From Angelakisella sp. (GTDB taxonomy: Bacteria; Bacillota; Clostridia; Oscillospirales; Ruminococcaceae), in the NCBI GenBank assembly GCA_020024555.1, contig JAHHTQ010000020.1, forward strand, positions 1 through 36,054: DNA of 36,054 bases. The letters are read 5' to 3'. The position numbers were made by a program, and so were the translations under genes. Numbering within the stretch: the first letter of the stretch is position 1; each line of letters opens with the position of its first letter. Below, in pieces: positions 24,170 through 31,457 of the stretch. The notes under the pieces were generated by a model. It worked only from the letters and a program-made list of their open reading frames with translations, was not told the DNA's origin and did no database searches.

Positions 24170-24517
24170 AAAAGAGGACAAAAGAAACGTATATTGAACA
24201 AATTTCTTCTTTGACTAATTTTATATCTTTATTTACACCTGCTCAATATCCTACAATTTTTCTGTTAAACAAATCTGTTATCAAATATTTGTAATTCCAT
24301 TTTTCTGCTACTTTTACAAAGGAGTAAGTTCATATTTATGTATTATTTTGATTCTTGCTTTACCGATATTATATAATTCTACCATTTGTTTTTTAAAAAT
24401 CATCGCTATATTGTCTTTTTTCCCTTGTATTTTTTCGATTACCTCTTTCTACTTATATTTCTGTTTATTATTCTAACTGTTCTCATATTAACTGTCCAAT
24501 TTAGTGTAGACTATCCA
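24170..24517 (-). mobile_element. IS3-family insertion sequence relic with internal deletion
   Basis: Read on the minus strand, the left end near 24517 has the IS-like sequence ACACTAAATTGGACAGTT. A decayed orfA start follows (24437-24315): RKNTREKRQYSDDF, then after a one-base frameshift KKQMVELYNIGKARIKIIHK. Without the rest of orfA, the sequence jumps to a piece of the orfB DDE transposase (24311-24178): EKWNYKYLITDLFNRKIVGY, a stop codon, then AGVNKDIKLVKEEI. It has an internal deletion, frameshifts and stops, so it is inactive. It differs in sequence from the relic at 14364. Confidence 0.75.
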
Positions 24518-24747
24518 GTTTGTATTTGTAACGTGGAAAGATTTTTAATTAGCACAATCATATCTACAATATGTTTTTCCACACTCTTTAATGCTTCTTC
24601 TGTTTTTTCATTTTCCACATTTACTTTCTCAATTTCTTTTGTGGTATCATACAGGATTTTCAAATACTTGTATATTCCATATCTCTCTTTAAAGATGTAA
24701 TTACATATATCAAAGTGTGGATAGAAATAGAGTATATCATACGCTTG
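24511..24747 (-). pseudogene. Orphan coding fragment beside the IS relic
   Basis: An open frame of 78 codons with protein-like composition runs from 24747 to a stop at 24511. It contains FYPHFDICNYIFKERYGIYK and a Lys/Glu-rich, probably coiled-coil stretch (TTKEIEKVNVENEKTEEALK). No start codon or ribosome binding site is found, and the frame ends at the IS relic edge. It looks like the remains of a gene cut by the insertion. I do not recognise the family. Confidence 0.4.
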
Positions 24748-24818
24748 TCATTATTTGGTTATCCGAGTATAATTATACTGATAAAATTTGAGGAAATGGC
24801 ACTTGAATTATGTAATAT

Positions 24819-25015
24819 ATGTCTTGCCCCGAAGCCGCAAAAAATGGAAAATTTCTGAAAAGTTGGTACAAATACTTTGTAAGGAAAAGCGAATATCGGG
24901 AGTTTCAAAAATAAAATATATGTGGCTGATATCAAAAGACGCAGAAAAACCTTTTGATATGAAAAAAAGAAATAATAAAAATCAAAATAGTTGTAACATT
25001 TTCTACTTTTGTTAG
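24819..25015 (+). pseudogene. Frameshifted small helix-turn-helix DNA-binding protein
   Basis: ATG at 24819 starts MSCPEAAK. After an A6 tract (24839-24844) the frame must shift by one to continue as KWKISEKLVQILCKEKRISG, then YMWLISKDAEKPFDMKK. Joined, this is the common small excisionase-like helix-turn-helix family (usual pattern: EAAKKWxISERxVQxLCxEGRIxGA, then WxIPKDAxKP). One missing A in the homopolymer explains the break, so a sequencing error is possible. No good ribosome binding site is visible, which favours decay. Confidence 0.6.
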
Positions 25016-25017
25016 TC
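24992..25017 (+). promoter_or_regulatory. Candidate ECF-sigma promoter of the membrane protein/sigma/anti-sigma operon
   Basis: TGTAACA (24992-24998) has the AAC core of ECF -35 elements, and AGTC (25014-25017) lies 16 bp further, close to the usual CGTC -10. The membrane-protein gene starts 26 bp downstream and the ECF sigma gene follows it. Autoregulation is typical of ECF factors. Confidence 0.45.
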
Positions 25018-25042
25018 TTATTAAGGAAATGAGTGATAAAAA

Positions 25043-25561
25043 ATGAACTGTTTAAATCATATCCGTAAACCAGAAGAAAAAAATCCTATTTTCAAAGCCA
25101 TTTTTTATACTGCTTTGTTATTCTGTTTGGGGTTGATTATAGGAACTGTTGCAAAGCTATTTGACATTTATACAACAAACCTCGGAAATATTTTTTCACA
25201 AATATCAGTTTGGTTTTTTATTTGCACATTGATTTCAGTATATAGTGGAACAGCTAAAAGAGCAGCCGTTAATGTATTATGTTTTTGCTTTGGAATGTTA
25301 TTTGCATATTACATAACCGCAGAAATTACTTCATGTGTTTATTCGTACATATTTATATATGGTTGGACAATATTTGCCCTTTTCTCTCCAATTATGGGAT
25401 TTTGTGTTTGGTATGCGAAAGGGAAACACTGGATTTCAACGATAATTTCTATTGGTGTTTTAGTTACAATGTTGGTCGCTACAATAGTACTGTTTGATAA
25501 ACTTAGAATATCTGATATTTTATTTACACTATTTACAGGTTTTATCTTATTCAAAAAATAA
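25043..25561 (+). CDS. Unknown six-helix membrane protein in an ECF sigma operon
   Basis: The protein has 172 residues, almost entirely hydrophobic, with about six membrane segments (roughly 18-38, 48-67, 73-94, 103-124, 129-151 and 157-171). No catalytic motif is visible and I do not recognise the family. The start follows AAGGAAATGAGTGAT. It is the first gene of a three-gene unit with an ECF sigma factor 36 bp downstream and its anti-sigma factor. It may be a target or a sensor of that regulatory pair, for example in envelope or antibiotic stress; this is inference. Confidence 0.75.
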   Translation: MNCLNHIRKPEEKNPIFKAIFYTALLFCLGLIIGTVAKLFDIYTTNLGNIFSQISVWFFICTLISVYSGTAKRAAVNVLCFCFGMLFAYYITAEITSCVYSYIFIYGWTIFALFSPIMGFCVWYAKGKHWISTIISIGVLVTMLVATIVLFDKLRISDILFTLFTGFILFKK

Positions 25562-25597
25562 AACTGCTAAAAAGCAGAAACGAAGCGAGGTGTTTGA

Positions 25598-26071
25598 GTG
25601 AAAGAGTTTGAAAAAATATATTCGGAATACTTTGATACTGTATTTCAATATACACTGTCACTTTGCAAAGATGAAGTATGGGCAGAAGAAATCACTCAGG
25701 AGGCTTTCTTTAAGGCATTGAAAAGCATTGGTGCTTTTCGTGGAGAATGTAAACTTAGCGTTTGGCTTTGCCAAATTGCCAAAAACATATTTTTCACAGA
25801 AGCAAAACGCCGCCAAAGGCAAACTGATTATCCATTTGAGATTGTACCGGATAATGAAAGTATAGAACAGAAAATATTTAACAAAGAAACCGCTTTTGAA
25901 ATTCACAAATTACTTCATCAGTTGGAAGTCCCGTACAAAGAAGTTTTTTGGATGCGGACTTTTGGCGAACTTTCTTTTGCAGATATTGGTAGTCTTTGGG
26001 GAAAATCTGAAAGTTGGGCGAGAGTAACTTACCACAGAGCAAAATTAAAAATTAGGGAGGGCATAAAATGA
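25598..26071 (+). CDS. ECF-subfamily RNA polymerase sigma factor
   Basis: The protein has 157 residues. Region 2 (about 5-70) shows VFQYTLSLCKDEVWAEEITQ and EAFFKALKSI for -10 recognition and core binding. Region 4 (about 100-150) shows FWMRTFGELSFADIGSLWGK and SESWARVTYHRAKLKIREG for the -35. The start is GTG, nine bases after GCGAGGTG. Its last bases overlap the anti-sigma gene by four (ATGA), the usual coupled arrangement. It probably reads its own operon through the TGTAACA element at 24992. Confidence 0.92.
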   Translation: MKEFEKIYSEYFDTVFQYTLSLCKDEVWAEEITQEAFFKALKSIGAFRGECKLSVWLCQIAKNIFFTEAKRRQRQTDYPFEIVPDNESIEQKIFNKETAFEIHKLLHQLEVPYKEVFWMRTFGELSFADIGSLWGKSESWARVTYHRAKLKIREGIK

Positions 26072-26730
26072 AATATTCTTGCAATTTAATACAAGATTTG
26101 TTGACATTATATCATGACGGCGTTTGTAGCGAGGAAAGCAATAAAATCATAGAAAACCATTTGGAGGAGTGTTCTACTTGTAAAGACTGCTATAATTCTC
26201 TTTGCGATGCAGACAAGATTGTTGCTACTCCGCAAAATGTTGAATTGGAAATGAAAAAAGCTGCTTCCTTTCGCTCAATAAATAAGAAAATACGCAGGAG
26301 GCAAATTTTAGTTGTTATACTAGCATTTGCTATATTTGCCACTATATCATTTTCAATTGTTGGACTGTTGAAAAACTCTGAACAAGTAATTTCCTATAAT
26401 AATAATATTGCTGTATCAATGGTAGATGAAAGTTTAATTGGCAGATTACAAGGCAATCAAGCTAATTATCTTAAAATAAAGCAAGTTGAAGTTGAAAATA
26501 ACGGGCAAGAAAGCAAATATTTGTTTTTCTATATGTCAGGAACAAAATGGGACGACCTCATTACAAATAATAATGTGTTTTCCGAGTATGTCCTATGCGC
26601 CTCCGATAAGGGCGCAGAACATATTGATTGCGTATTTTACTATACAGGGGATTACACCGGAATAGAAAGTATGAATATAGACGATTTACAGAAAATAATT
26701 GACCATTCTATTTTGCTTTGGAGCAAATAA
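26068..26730 (+). CDS. Zinc-binding membrane anti-sigma factor
   Basis: The protein has 220 residues. The N-terminal anti-sigma zinc domain has Cys5, then His31, Cys35 and Cys38 in HLEECSTC, the HxxxCxxC signature of ZAS proteins that hold ECF sigma factors. One membrane helix (about 80-101) follows a basic stretch (KKIRRRQ). The outside domain (about 105-220) is unknown and would sense the signal. It overlaps the sigma gene by four bases. Confidence 0.88.
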   Translation: MKYSCNLIQDLLTLYHDGVCSEESNKIIENHLEECSTCKDCYNSLCDADKIVATPQNVELEMKKAASFRSINKKIRRRQILVVILAFAIFATISFSIVGLLKNSEQVISYNNNIAVSMVDESLIGRLQGNQANYLKIKQVEVENNGQESKYLFFYMSGTKWDDLITNNNVFSEYVLCASDKGAEHIDCVFYYTGDYTGIESMNIDDLQKIIDHSILLWSK

Positions 26731-26892
26731 CAATTTAGGTAAAAGATTATAAATATCCCATAAAACTTGATATAGCTGATTTCGGTGGTATTTCTACCAA
26801 TATTATACACAAAGAGAGTTTTTTGTCGTCCTCTTAGCCTAAGCTTTTTTGAATCACTGGTCTAACTAGTGGTTTTACTATACAACAAAAAT

Positions 26893-26935
26893 GGCTACCG
26901 AACTTGTTTGTCCGATAGCCTTAATTTGTTTTTAT
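26893..26935. terminator. Terminator downstream of the anti-sigma gene
   Basis: GGCTACCGAAC and GTCCGATAGCC (26893-26920) form an 11-bp stem with wobbles. TTAATTTGTTTTT follows on the plus strand, and ATTTTTG on the minus strand. Confidence 0.6.
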
Positions 26936-27470
26936 ATTACATTTTCAGTACGTTTTGTTATTAAAATGATATTAATAAATATTATGTATATTTGTGATGA
27001 ATATTTGTACTTCTTTTATATACTTTTTTGCCTAACATATTTTTCTAAAAAGTATATAATACAAAAAAATAACCAAACTGTTGAGTAAGAGAAGTAACTA
27101 TACGGAGATTTTACAGAGAACTATCAGTGATGAGAAGATAGTATTTTAAAGTATAGCGAATGGGCTTATGAGGGCAACCCGAAAATATTATGAGTAGGCG
27201 TTGACAGTATTACTACAATTGCACAACTTATCTTCACGTCGTCTTTCCTATTGGCTTACTTTTATCGCTTTTTCCAACATCTTCTGGCTTAGAAAGGATT
27301 GATTGTATCTTGTAAGGGATTATTTTACCATAGCAACGCAAACAATTCTGTTGTTGGGTTGATGCTCCCATTGGATATATAACCTGTGATAAACTAGATC
27401 CTATCCAATATTTGACCTATCCTCTTGGAGTAGATAACAATTAAAAAATATTAAGTTATATAATAATTAG
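26936..27470. other. Gene-free stretch, no assignable feature
   Basis: No open frame with a ribosome binding site is found. On the minus strand, a 60-codon window ending near 27229 reads without stops and contains SLSQVIYPMGASTQQQNCL, then LSKPEDVGKSDKSKPIGKTT. This part is richer in G and C than its surroundings. It may be a worn gene or IS fragment, but I cannot match it to a family. The rest is AT-rich and unassigned. Confidence 0.4.
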
Positions 27471-27512
27471 GAACCGTATTTCAGTAATTTTAGAAATACG
27501 GTTCTTAATTTT
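27471..27512. terminator. Perfect-stem terminator at the end of the MoxR/VWA locus
   Basis: GAACCGTATTTC (27471-27482) and GAAATACGGTTC (27493-27504) pair perfectly over 12 bp with a 10-nt loop. TTAATTTTT follows on the plus strand. On the minus strand it lies 23 bp after the last gene of the locus and is followed by a less T-rich run. Confidence 0.7.
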
Positions 27513-27526
27513 TAAAATATATTTTC

Positions 27527-27949
27527 TTAATTATAATAATTAAACATTTTATCAAATAATTCTTTTGTTTGTTTTTCATCTTGCCAAGACAGTGTGTCAT
27601 CGGCATAGTAAAGTGTGTAAAACGGTTCATCATCTTGAAACAGTTCTGGAATATCCAACCATACTCCATACATTTTTACTGAAAAAGTTTTAATATTCAT
27701 AATATTATAGTATTCTTTTAATTTTTTCATCAAAAACTTTCCAAATATATTTTTATCAAAATTATTGTAATCAATATTTTTTCTTATATAATATACAGTT
27801 TGATGTATATCGCTTGCCAAAAATTCCAAATCCAACAATATATCATCTTTCGGATTATTGATAAACATATTGTCAAGAAGATTTTGATATTCTTCATCTA
27901 TTTCAAAATCATTATGTAATAAAATAGCATAAGCCAATAGTTTTTCCAT
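27527..27949 (-). CDS. Unknown small acidic protein at the end of the MoxR/VWA operon
   Basis: The protein has 140 residues from the ATG at 27949, which follows GGAGAAATTTCA; a TTG nine codons earlier is not supported. It is soluble, acidic, and rich in Asp, Asn, Tyr and Phe. The C-terminal part (MYGVWLDIPELFQDDEP, then FYTLYYADDTLSW) gives it the look of small binding or immunity-type proteins, but no family is recognised. It lies 36 bp after the VWA gene and just before a terminator, so it is probably co-transcribed. Its codon use is more AT-rich than that of the five genes upstream, which hints at separate origin or an accessory, lineage-specific role. Confidence 0.7.
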   Translation of the reverse strand: MEKLLAYAILLHNDFEIDEEYQNLLDNMFINNPKDDILLDLEFLASDIHQTVYYIRKNIDYNNFDKNIFGKFLMKKLKEYYNIMNIKTFSVKMYGVWLDIPELFQDDEPFYTLYYADDTLSWQDEKQTKELFDKMFNYYN

Positions 27950-27985
27950 TGAAATTTCTCCGCATACAAAATCCAAAACGACGTA

Positions 27986-29155
27986 CTATTTATTTTTCTT
28001 GTTTTGCTTTGCAAATTCTGTCAAATCCTGTTTTTTCAGCGCCTTTTCCAAAAGTTCAGGTAATTTTTCGGGTGAACAGGCAAAACAGGGAATACCCATA
28101 GCAGATATCCGTTGCGCTGTTGTCTCGTCATAATACGGACGTCCTCCGTCTGCAACCGCAAGTAAAACAACAACTGTTGCGCCACTGTCCTTTATTTCCT
28201 GTATTCTATTGAGTAGTGACGCTCGATTGCCACCTTCATCTAAATCGGAAATCAGAAAAAAGAGGGTTTTTGACGGTGACTCTATAAATTGCTGACAATA
28301 GGCAAGTGATTTTGCAATATCTGTTCCACCGCCCATTTGAAAGCCAAAAAGCAAATCCACAGGGTCTTGACACAAATCGGTTAAATCCATAATCTGTGTA
28401 TCAAAAGCCACAATGTGCGTATTTACCGATGACATTGATGCAAGAATACACGCCATAATTGACGAATAGATAATGGACTCACCCATAGAACCGCTCTGGT
28501 CAATATCTAAAATTACATTCCAACGATTTACCTTCGTAGCCCTATCAAAAAAATATACACGTTCAGGAATAATGGTATTTAACTCTTTACTGTAATTACG
28601 CAAATTTCTGGAAATAGTATATTTAAAGTCGATAGCTGATGCTGACGGCAAAGGCGAATGTTCTCTTTTATTCAGCGCGGCTGTAACTGCCCGTTGTATT
28701 CGACTCGCCATCTTTTTGTTAATTTCTTCTACAATTCTTTGTATAAATTTTCGCGCAGATTCTTTTGATTTTTTCGGTATCTGGTCTTTAAGCATTAATA
28801 AAGTCGATGCCATATTTAAGTCAGGTTCAAGGTTTTCCAACAGTTCAGGCTCTAAGAGTAACTGTTTCAGCCCTTTTCTCTCGATAGCGTCATTTTGCAC
28901 TATTGCAACCATTTCCGAATCAAACAAACTTCTTATATCTCCCAGCCACTTACTGATATGTGGAGAAGACGGACCGTTTCCTGCGCCCCGACCGCTGCCG
29001 CCAAGGCTCTCACTATCCGTTCCGTAAATAGCGGCAAGAGCGTTATCCATTAATAATTGCTCTTGTGAAAGTCCGTTTAAGCCCATTTGGGTGAAATTAT
29101 CCTGTGTTTCGCTACCCAAAATCAACCTCCACCGAGCCATTTGTTCATTTTGCAT
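27986..29155 (-). CDS. VWA-domain protein of a MoxR/SWIM locus (YehP-like)
   Basis: The protein has 389 residues. The N-terminal half (1-195) is mostly helical, with a Gly/Ser-rich stretch (about 50-65). The C-terminal half is a von Willebrand A domain (about 210-380). Its metal-ion-dependent adhesion site is intact: Asp219-x-Ser221-x-Ser223 in DIDQSGSMGES, Thr278 in GGGTDIA, and the later Asp in LISDLDEGG. VWA proteins encoded with MoxR ATPases act as partners or adaptors in metal- and ATP-dependent remodelling; CoxE, BchD and RavA/ViaA are known examples. GGAAGGAGGGAG precedes the start. It lies 20 bp after the DUF5682 gene. Confidence 0.9.
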   Translation of the reverse strand: MQNEQMARWRLILGSETQDNFTQMGLNGLSQEQLLMDNALAAIYGTDSESLGGSGRGAGNGPSSPHISKWLGDIRSLFDSEMVAIVQNDAIERKGLKQLLLEPELLENLEPDLNMASTLLMLKDQIPKKSKESARKFIQRIVEEINKKMASRIQRAVTAALNKREHSPLPSASAIDFKYTISRNLRNYSKELNTIIPERVYFFDRATKVNRWNVILDIDQSGSMGESIIYSSIMACILASMSSVNTHIVAFDTQIMDLTDLCQDPVDLLFGFQMGGGTDIAKSLAYCQQFIESPSKTLFFLISDLDEGGNRASLLNRIQEIKDSGATVVVLLAVADGGRPYYDETTAQRISAMGIPCFACSPEKLPELLEKALKKQDLTEFAKQNKKNK

Positions 29156-29175
29156 ATAGAAACTCCCTCCTTCCT

Positions 29176-31455
29176 TTAAATATCACCAAAATCAAAATCG
29201 TCCAAGCCTTGCAACAGTTCTTCTTCATTTTCTGTTATGGGACGCATTAGCATATCGGCTGTCTGTTGTGGTTCTATGCCCCATATTTCGCCCAAATTTT
29301 CTGAAATATTGCTCTTTTCATTTGCCGAAAATTCTGAAAATGCCCTTCGCAAAAATACAAGCGCGCGTTTAAATTCTTCATCATCTAAATCTTGCAAATA
29401 ATTGTCAAGTTCTTTCCACAATGAAAGACGCACGATAAGAGAATAACGGTTTTTCCTTGCAAGTCCCTCGAACCAACCTGCCGCCAAATCAGCAGGCACG
29501 CCTTTTGATAATCGGCGGGATACTTCCAATGCAAGCAGGCTTTCTTCAATAAGTCCTCTTTCGATTAATGTCGCCATAGCAAAACCCGAACATTTTGTAT
29601 TTATATCATCTCTGTCCGAGATTGAATTAAGTACGCTTACCCATTGTTCTTCTTCCAAAAAGTCATGGTTTCGTTGTACTTGATTTATCCGCTCTATGCT
29701 CTCCATTATCGCATTTGATGCCTCATCATCACAATTACAGGAATCTTCCATAGTAAGACAAGCACGCAAATATAATTGTGACAAAAGCGGAATAATCGGT
29801 TCAGATTTAAATTTGCGTAAATCTCCATAGCGTATAACCAAAGAAAGATGTTCCATTGTTTTGGAAATTTCCACAATAGCCTGTGTATCAACTGATAGCT
29901 TTTGAAGTGAATCCAAAGCATATTTTGCCGCTTTTGGCATACCGCACAAAAAGGCATCTTCAAAAACTTCTGCCGCCTGCGCGATATTTACGCTTTTGTC
30001 CGCTCTTTCTTTTAACGCAAACGATGTTGCGGACTCTACCGTTTCGCCCAAAAGCGCCGCCTCTACTATTTCTATTTCGGTTTCGGGTGTCCAGTGCAAA
30101 TTCCAATATTCTCCCCAAGCGGAATCTTTTCTGCGGTTTTGTATCTGCGTACCGAAATTAACTTGCAAAACACGTAAGCGATGAAGGAAGAACGAACGGT
30201 TCAAATCCATAAAAGCAGATTTTTGCGACTTAACACGTAAATTTTCACGCAAATCCAAATCCAGCTGTTGTACCTCTACGGAGCGATATTTTTCCAAATT
30301 CAGTTCCTTTAACTGTCTGTAAAAATCATCTTGAATAGAAGTACGGCTGACACCCTCGGGCAGTTCTCCTATTTTTTTGCCTATTTCCACATCTGCGGTA
30401 GAAACCGAAATTTCCGAAAACGCACCATGACCTATACATGTTACAGCGGCGTCCCGTAAGTCTTGCAAGACAGGATATTTCGTATTTCTTATCTTTGCAA
30501 GTGTTTGCGCCAAACGGACAGCCTCAATAACTTCTGCGGCTGATGTCATTTGTCCCTGTTTTCTCTGACGTACGGCAAGCTCGGTTAAATACTGATATGT
30601 CGCTTGTTCCATTTTACCTTTGCATATAGCGTCCCATAGCATTTCAAAATATGCAGGCGCTTCGTTTCCCGCGCCATAGCCGGAATGTTGCGACAAACGG
30701 TAGTATGAATAGGGCATTAAAGTTACATTTGACTCTGTACGGGGCAACTTTTTTTCTTCATCGTCTGTCAAAGCCTCGTTATTTTTTAAGCCCTCGACAT
30801 GATATGCTCCGCAAACACAAAATATCTTTTCATATCCGTCGTTTTGCGCCTGAACAATTACCCTTTTCATATACGCCTCTCGGATATGGTTTTCTGCTAT
30901 ACGATAGTCGGAATCCTTTGAAGTCTCACGCAACTGTTTTCCGAACTCTGTTGCCGCCTCCATATAAAGTGTTTCTGACTGTTCAAAGTTTCGCTCCCAA
31001 AATGTATTGTGCGACTCACCCAAAACTTCCTCTAACCTTTTATATACTTGTTCGGTTGTCACACCCTGTTCACTCTTATCAGTCTCTTTCTTTTCTTCAT
31101 CTTCATTCTCTGTATTTTTATCTGTTTCTTCACGTATTCCCAAAAATACATTTGAAGGCAAATCCATAAATTTACAGGGAATATTGTTTTCGTATGCCCA
31201 TAATATAGCTTGATATTCAGGGGAATATACAGCAAACGGATATAGCAGGGTGCGAATAGGTGTCTGTTGGGTATAGGCAAGTATTGCCGCAGGCAACTTG
31301 GTTTTTGGGTGACAGAACCACTTCATTTCATTATTCAAATCTGACGGACCTTCTATCAAGATCATATCGGGGCGAACCTTTTCAAGTTCTTGCCTGACAT
31401 AGTATGCGGCGGCTGGGGAAAGGTGACGAACGCCGAAAAATATAGGTGTTGCCAT
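29176..31455 (-). CDS. DUF5682-family protein (YehM-like), Tiki/TraB-like N-terminal domain
   Basis: The protein has 759 residues from the ATG at 31455 behind AAGGAG; the upstream TTG at 31476 would precede that site. It starts two bases after the ATPase gene stop. The first 225 residues show TPIFFGVRHLSP with Gly8-x-x-His11, LIEGP with Glu35, REAYMKR with Arg192 and Met196, and VCGAYHVEG with Gly216-x-x-His219. Two GxxH motifs, an early Glu and a late RxxxM are the pattern of the Tiki/TraB/EreA/ChaN superfamily, known or suspected metal-dependent hydrolases. A charged Glu/Lys-rich insert lies at 110-130. The remaining 530 residues are helical, perhaps repeat-like. The DUF assignment is firm; the superfamily link and any hydrolase activity are inference. 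Confidence 0.87.
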   Translation of the reverse strand: MATPIFFGVRHLSPAAAYYVRQELEKVRPDMILIEGPSDLNNEMKWFCHPKTKLPAAILAYTQQTPIRTLLYPFAVYSPEYQAILWAYENNIPCKFMDLPSNVFLGIREETDKNTENEDEEKKETDKSEQGVTTEQVYKRLEEVLGESHNTFWERNFEQSETLYMEAATEFGKQLRETSKDSDYRIAENHIREAYMKRVIVQAQNDGYEKIFCVCGAYHVEGLKNNEALTDDEEKKLPRTESNVTLMPYSYYRLSQHSGYGAGNEAPAYFEMLWDAICKGKMEQATYQYLTELAVRQRKQGQMTSAAEVIEAVRLAQTLAKIRNTKYPVLQDLRDAAVTCIGHGAFSEISVSTADVEIGKKIGELPEGVSRTSIQDDFYRQLKELNLEKYRSVEVQQLDLDLRENLRVKSQKSAFMDLNRSFFLHRLRVLQVNFGTQIQNRRKDSAWGEYWNLHWTPETEIEIVEAALLGETVESATSFALKERADKSVNIAQAAEVFEDAFLCGMPKAAKYALDSLQKLSVDTQAIVEISKTMEHLSLVIRYGDLRKFKSEPIIPLLSQLYLRACLTMEDSCNCDDEASNAIMESIERINQVQRNHDFLEEEQWVSVLNSISDRDDINTKCSGFAMATLIERGLIEESLLALEVSRRLSKGVPADLAAGWFEGLARKNRYSLIVRLSLWKELDNYLQDLDDEEFKRALVFLRRAFSEFSANEKSNISENLGEIWGIEPQQTADMLMRPITENEEELLQGLDDFDFGDI

Positions 31456-31457
31456 AA

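Noticed and set aside
24386..24700. Plus-strand open frame of 104 codons, very hydrophobic
   Set aside because: The minus strand here reads as IS3 transposase pieces and a protein-like fragment. The plus-strand frame is the AT-rich shadow, with no ribosome binding site.
26891..27088. Plus-strand open frame of 65 codons
   Set aside because: Its first 30 bases are the stem of a terminator, it has no ribosome binding site, and the residues are those expected from AT-rich DNA.
30651..31169. Plus-strand open frame of 172 codons opposite the DUF5682 gene
   Set aside because: It is antisense to a well-supported gene with clear motifs and has no ribosome binding site; it is a codon-bias shadow.
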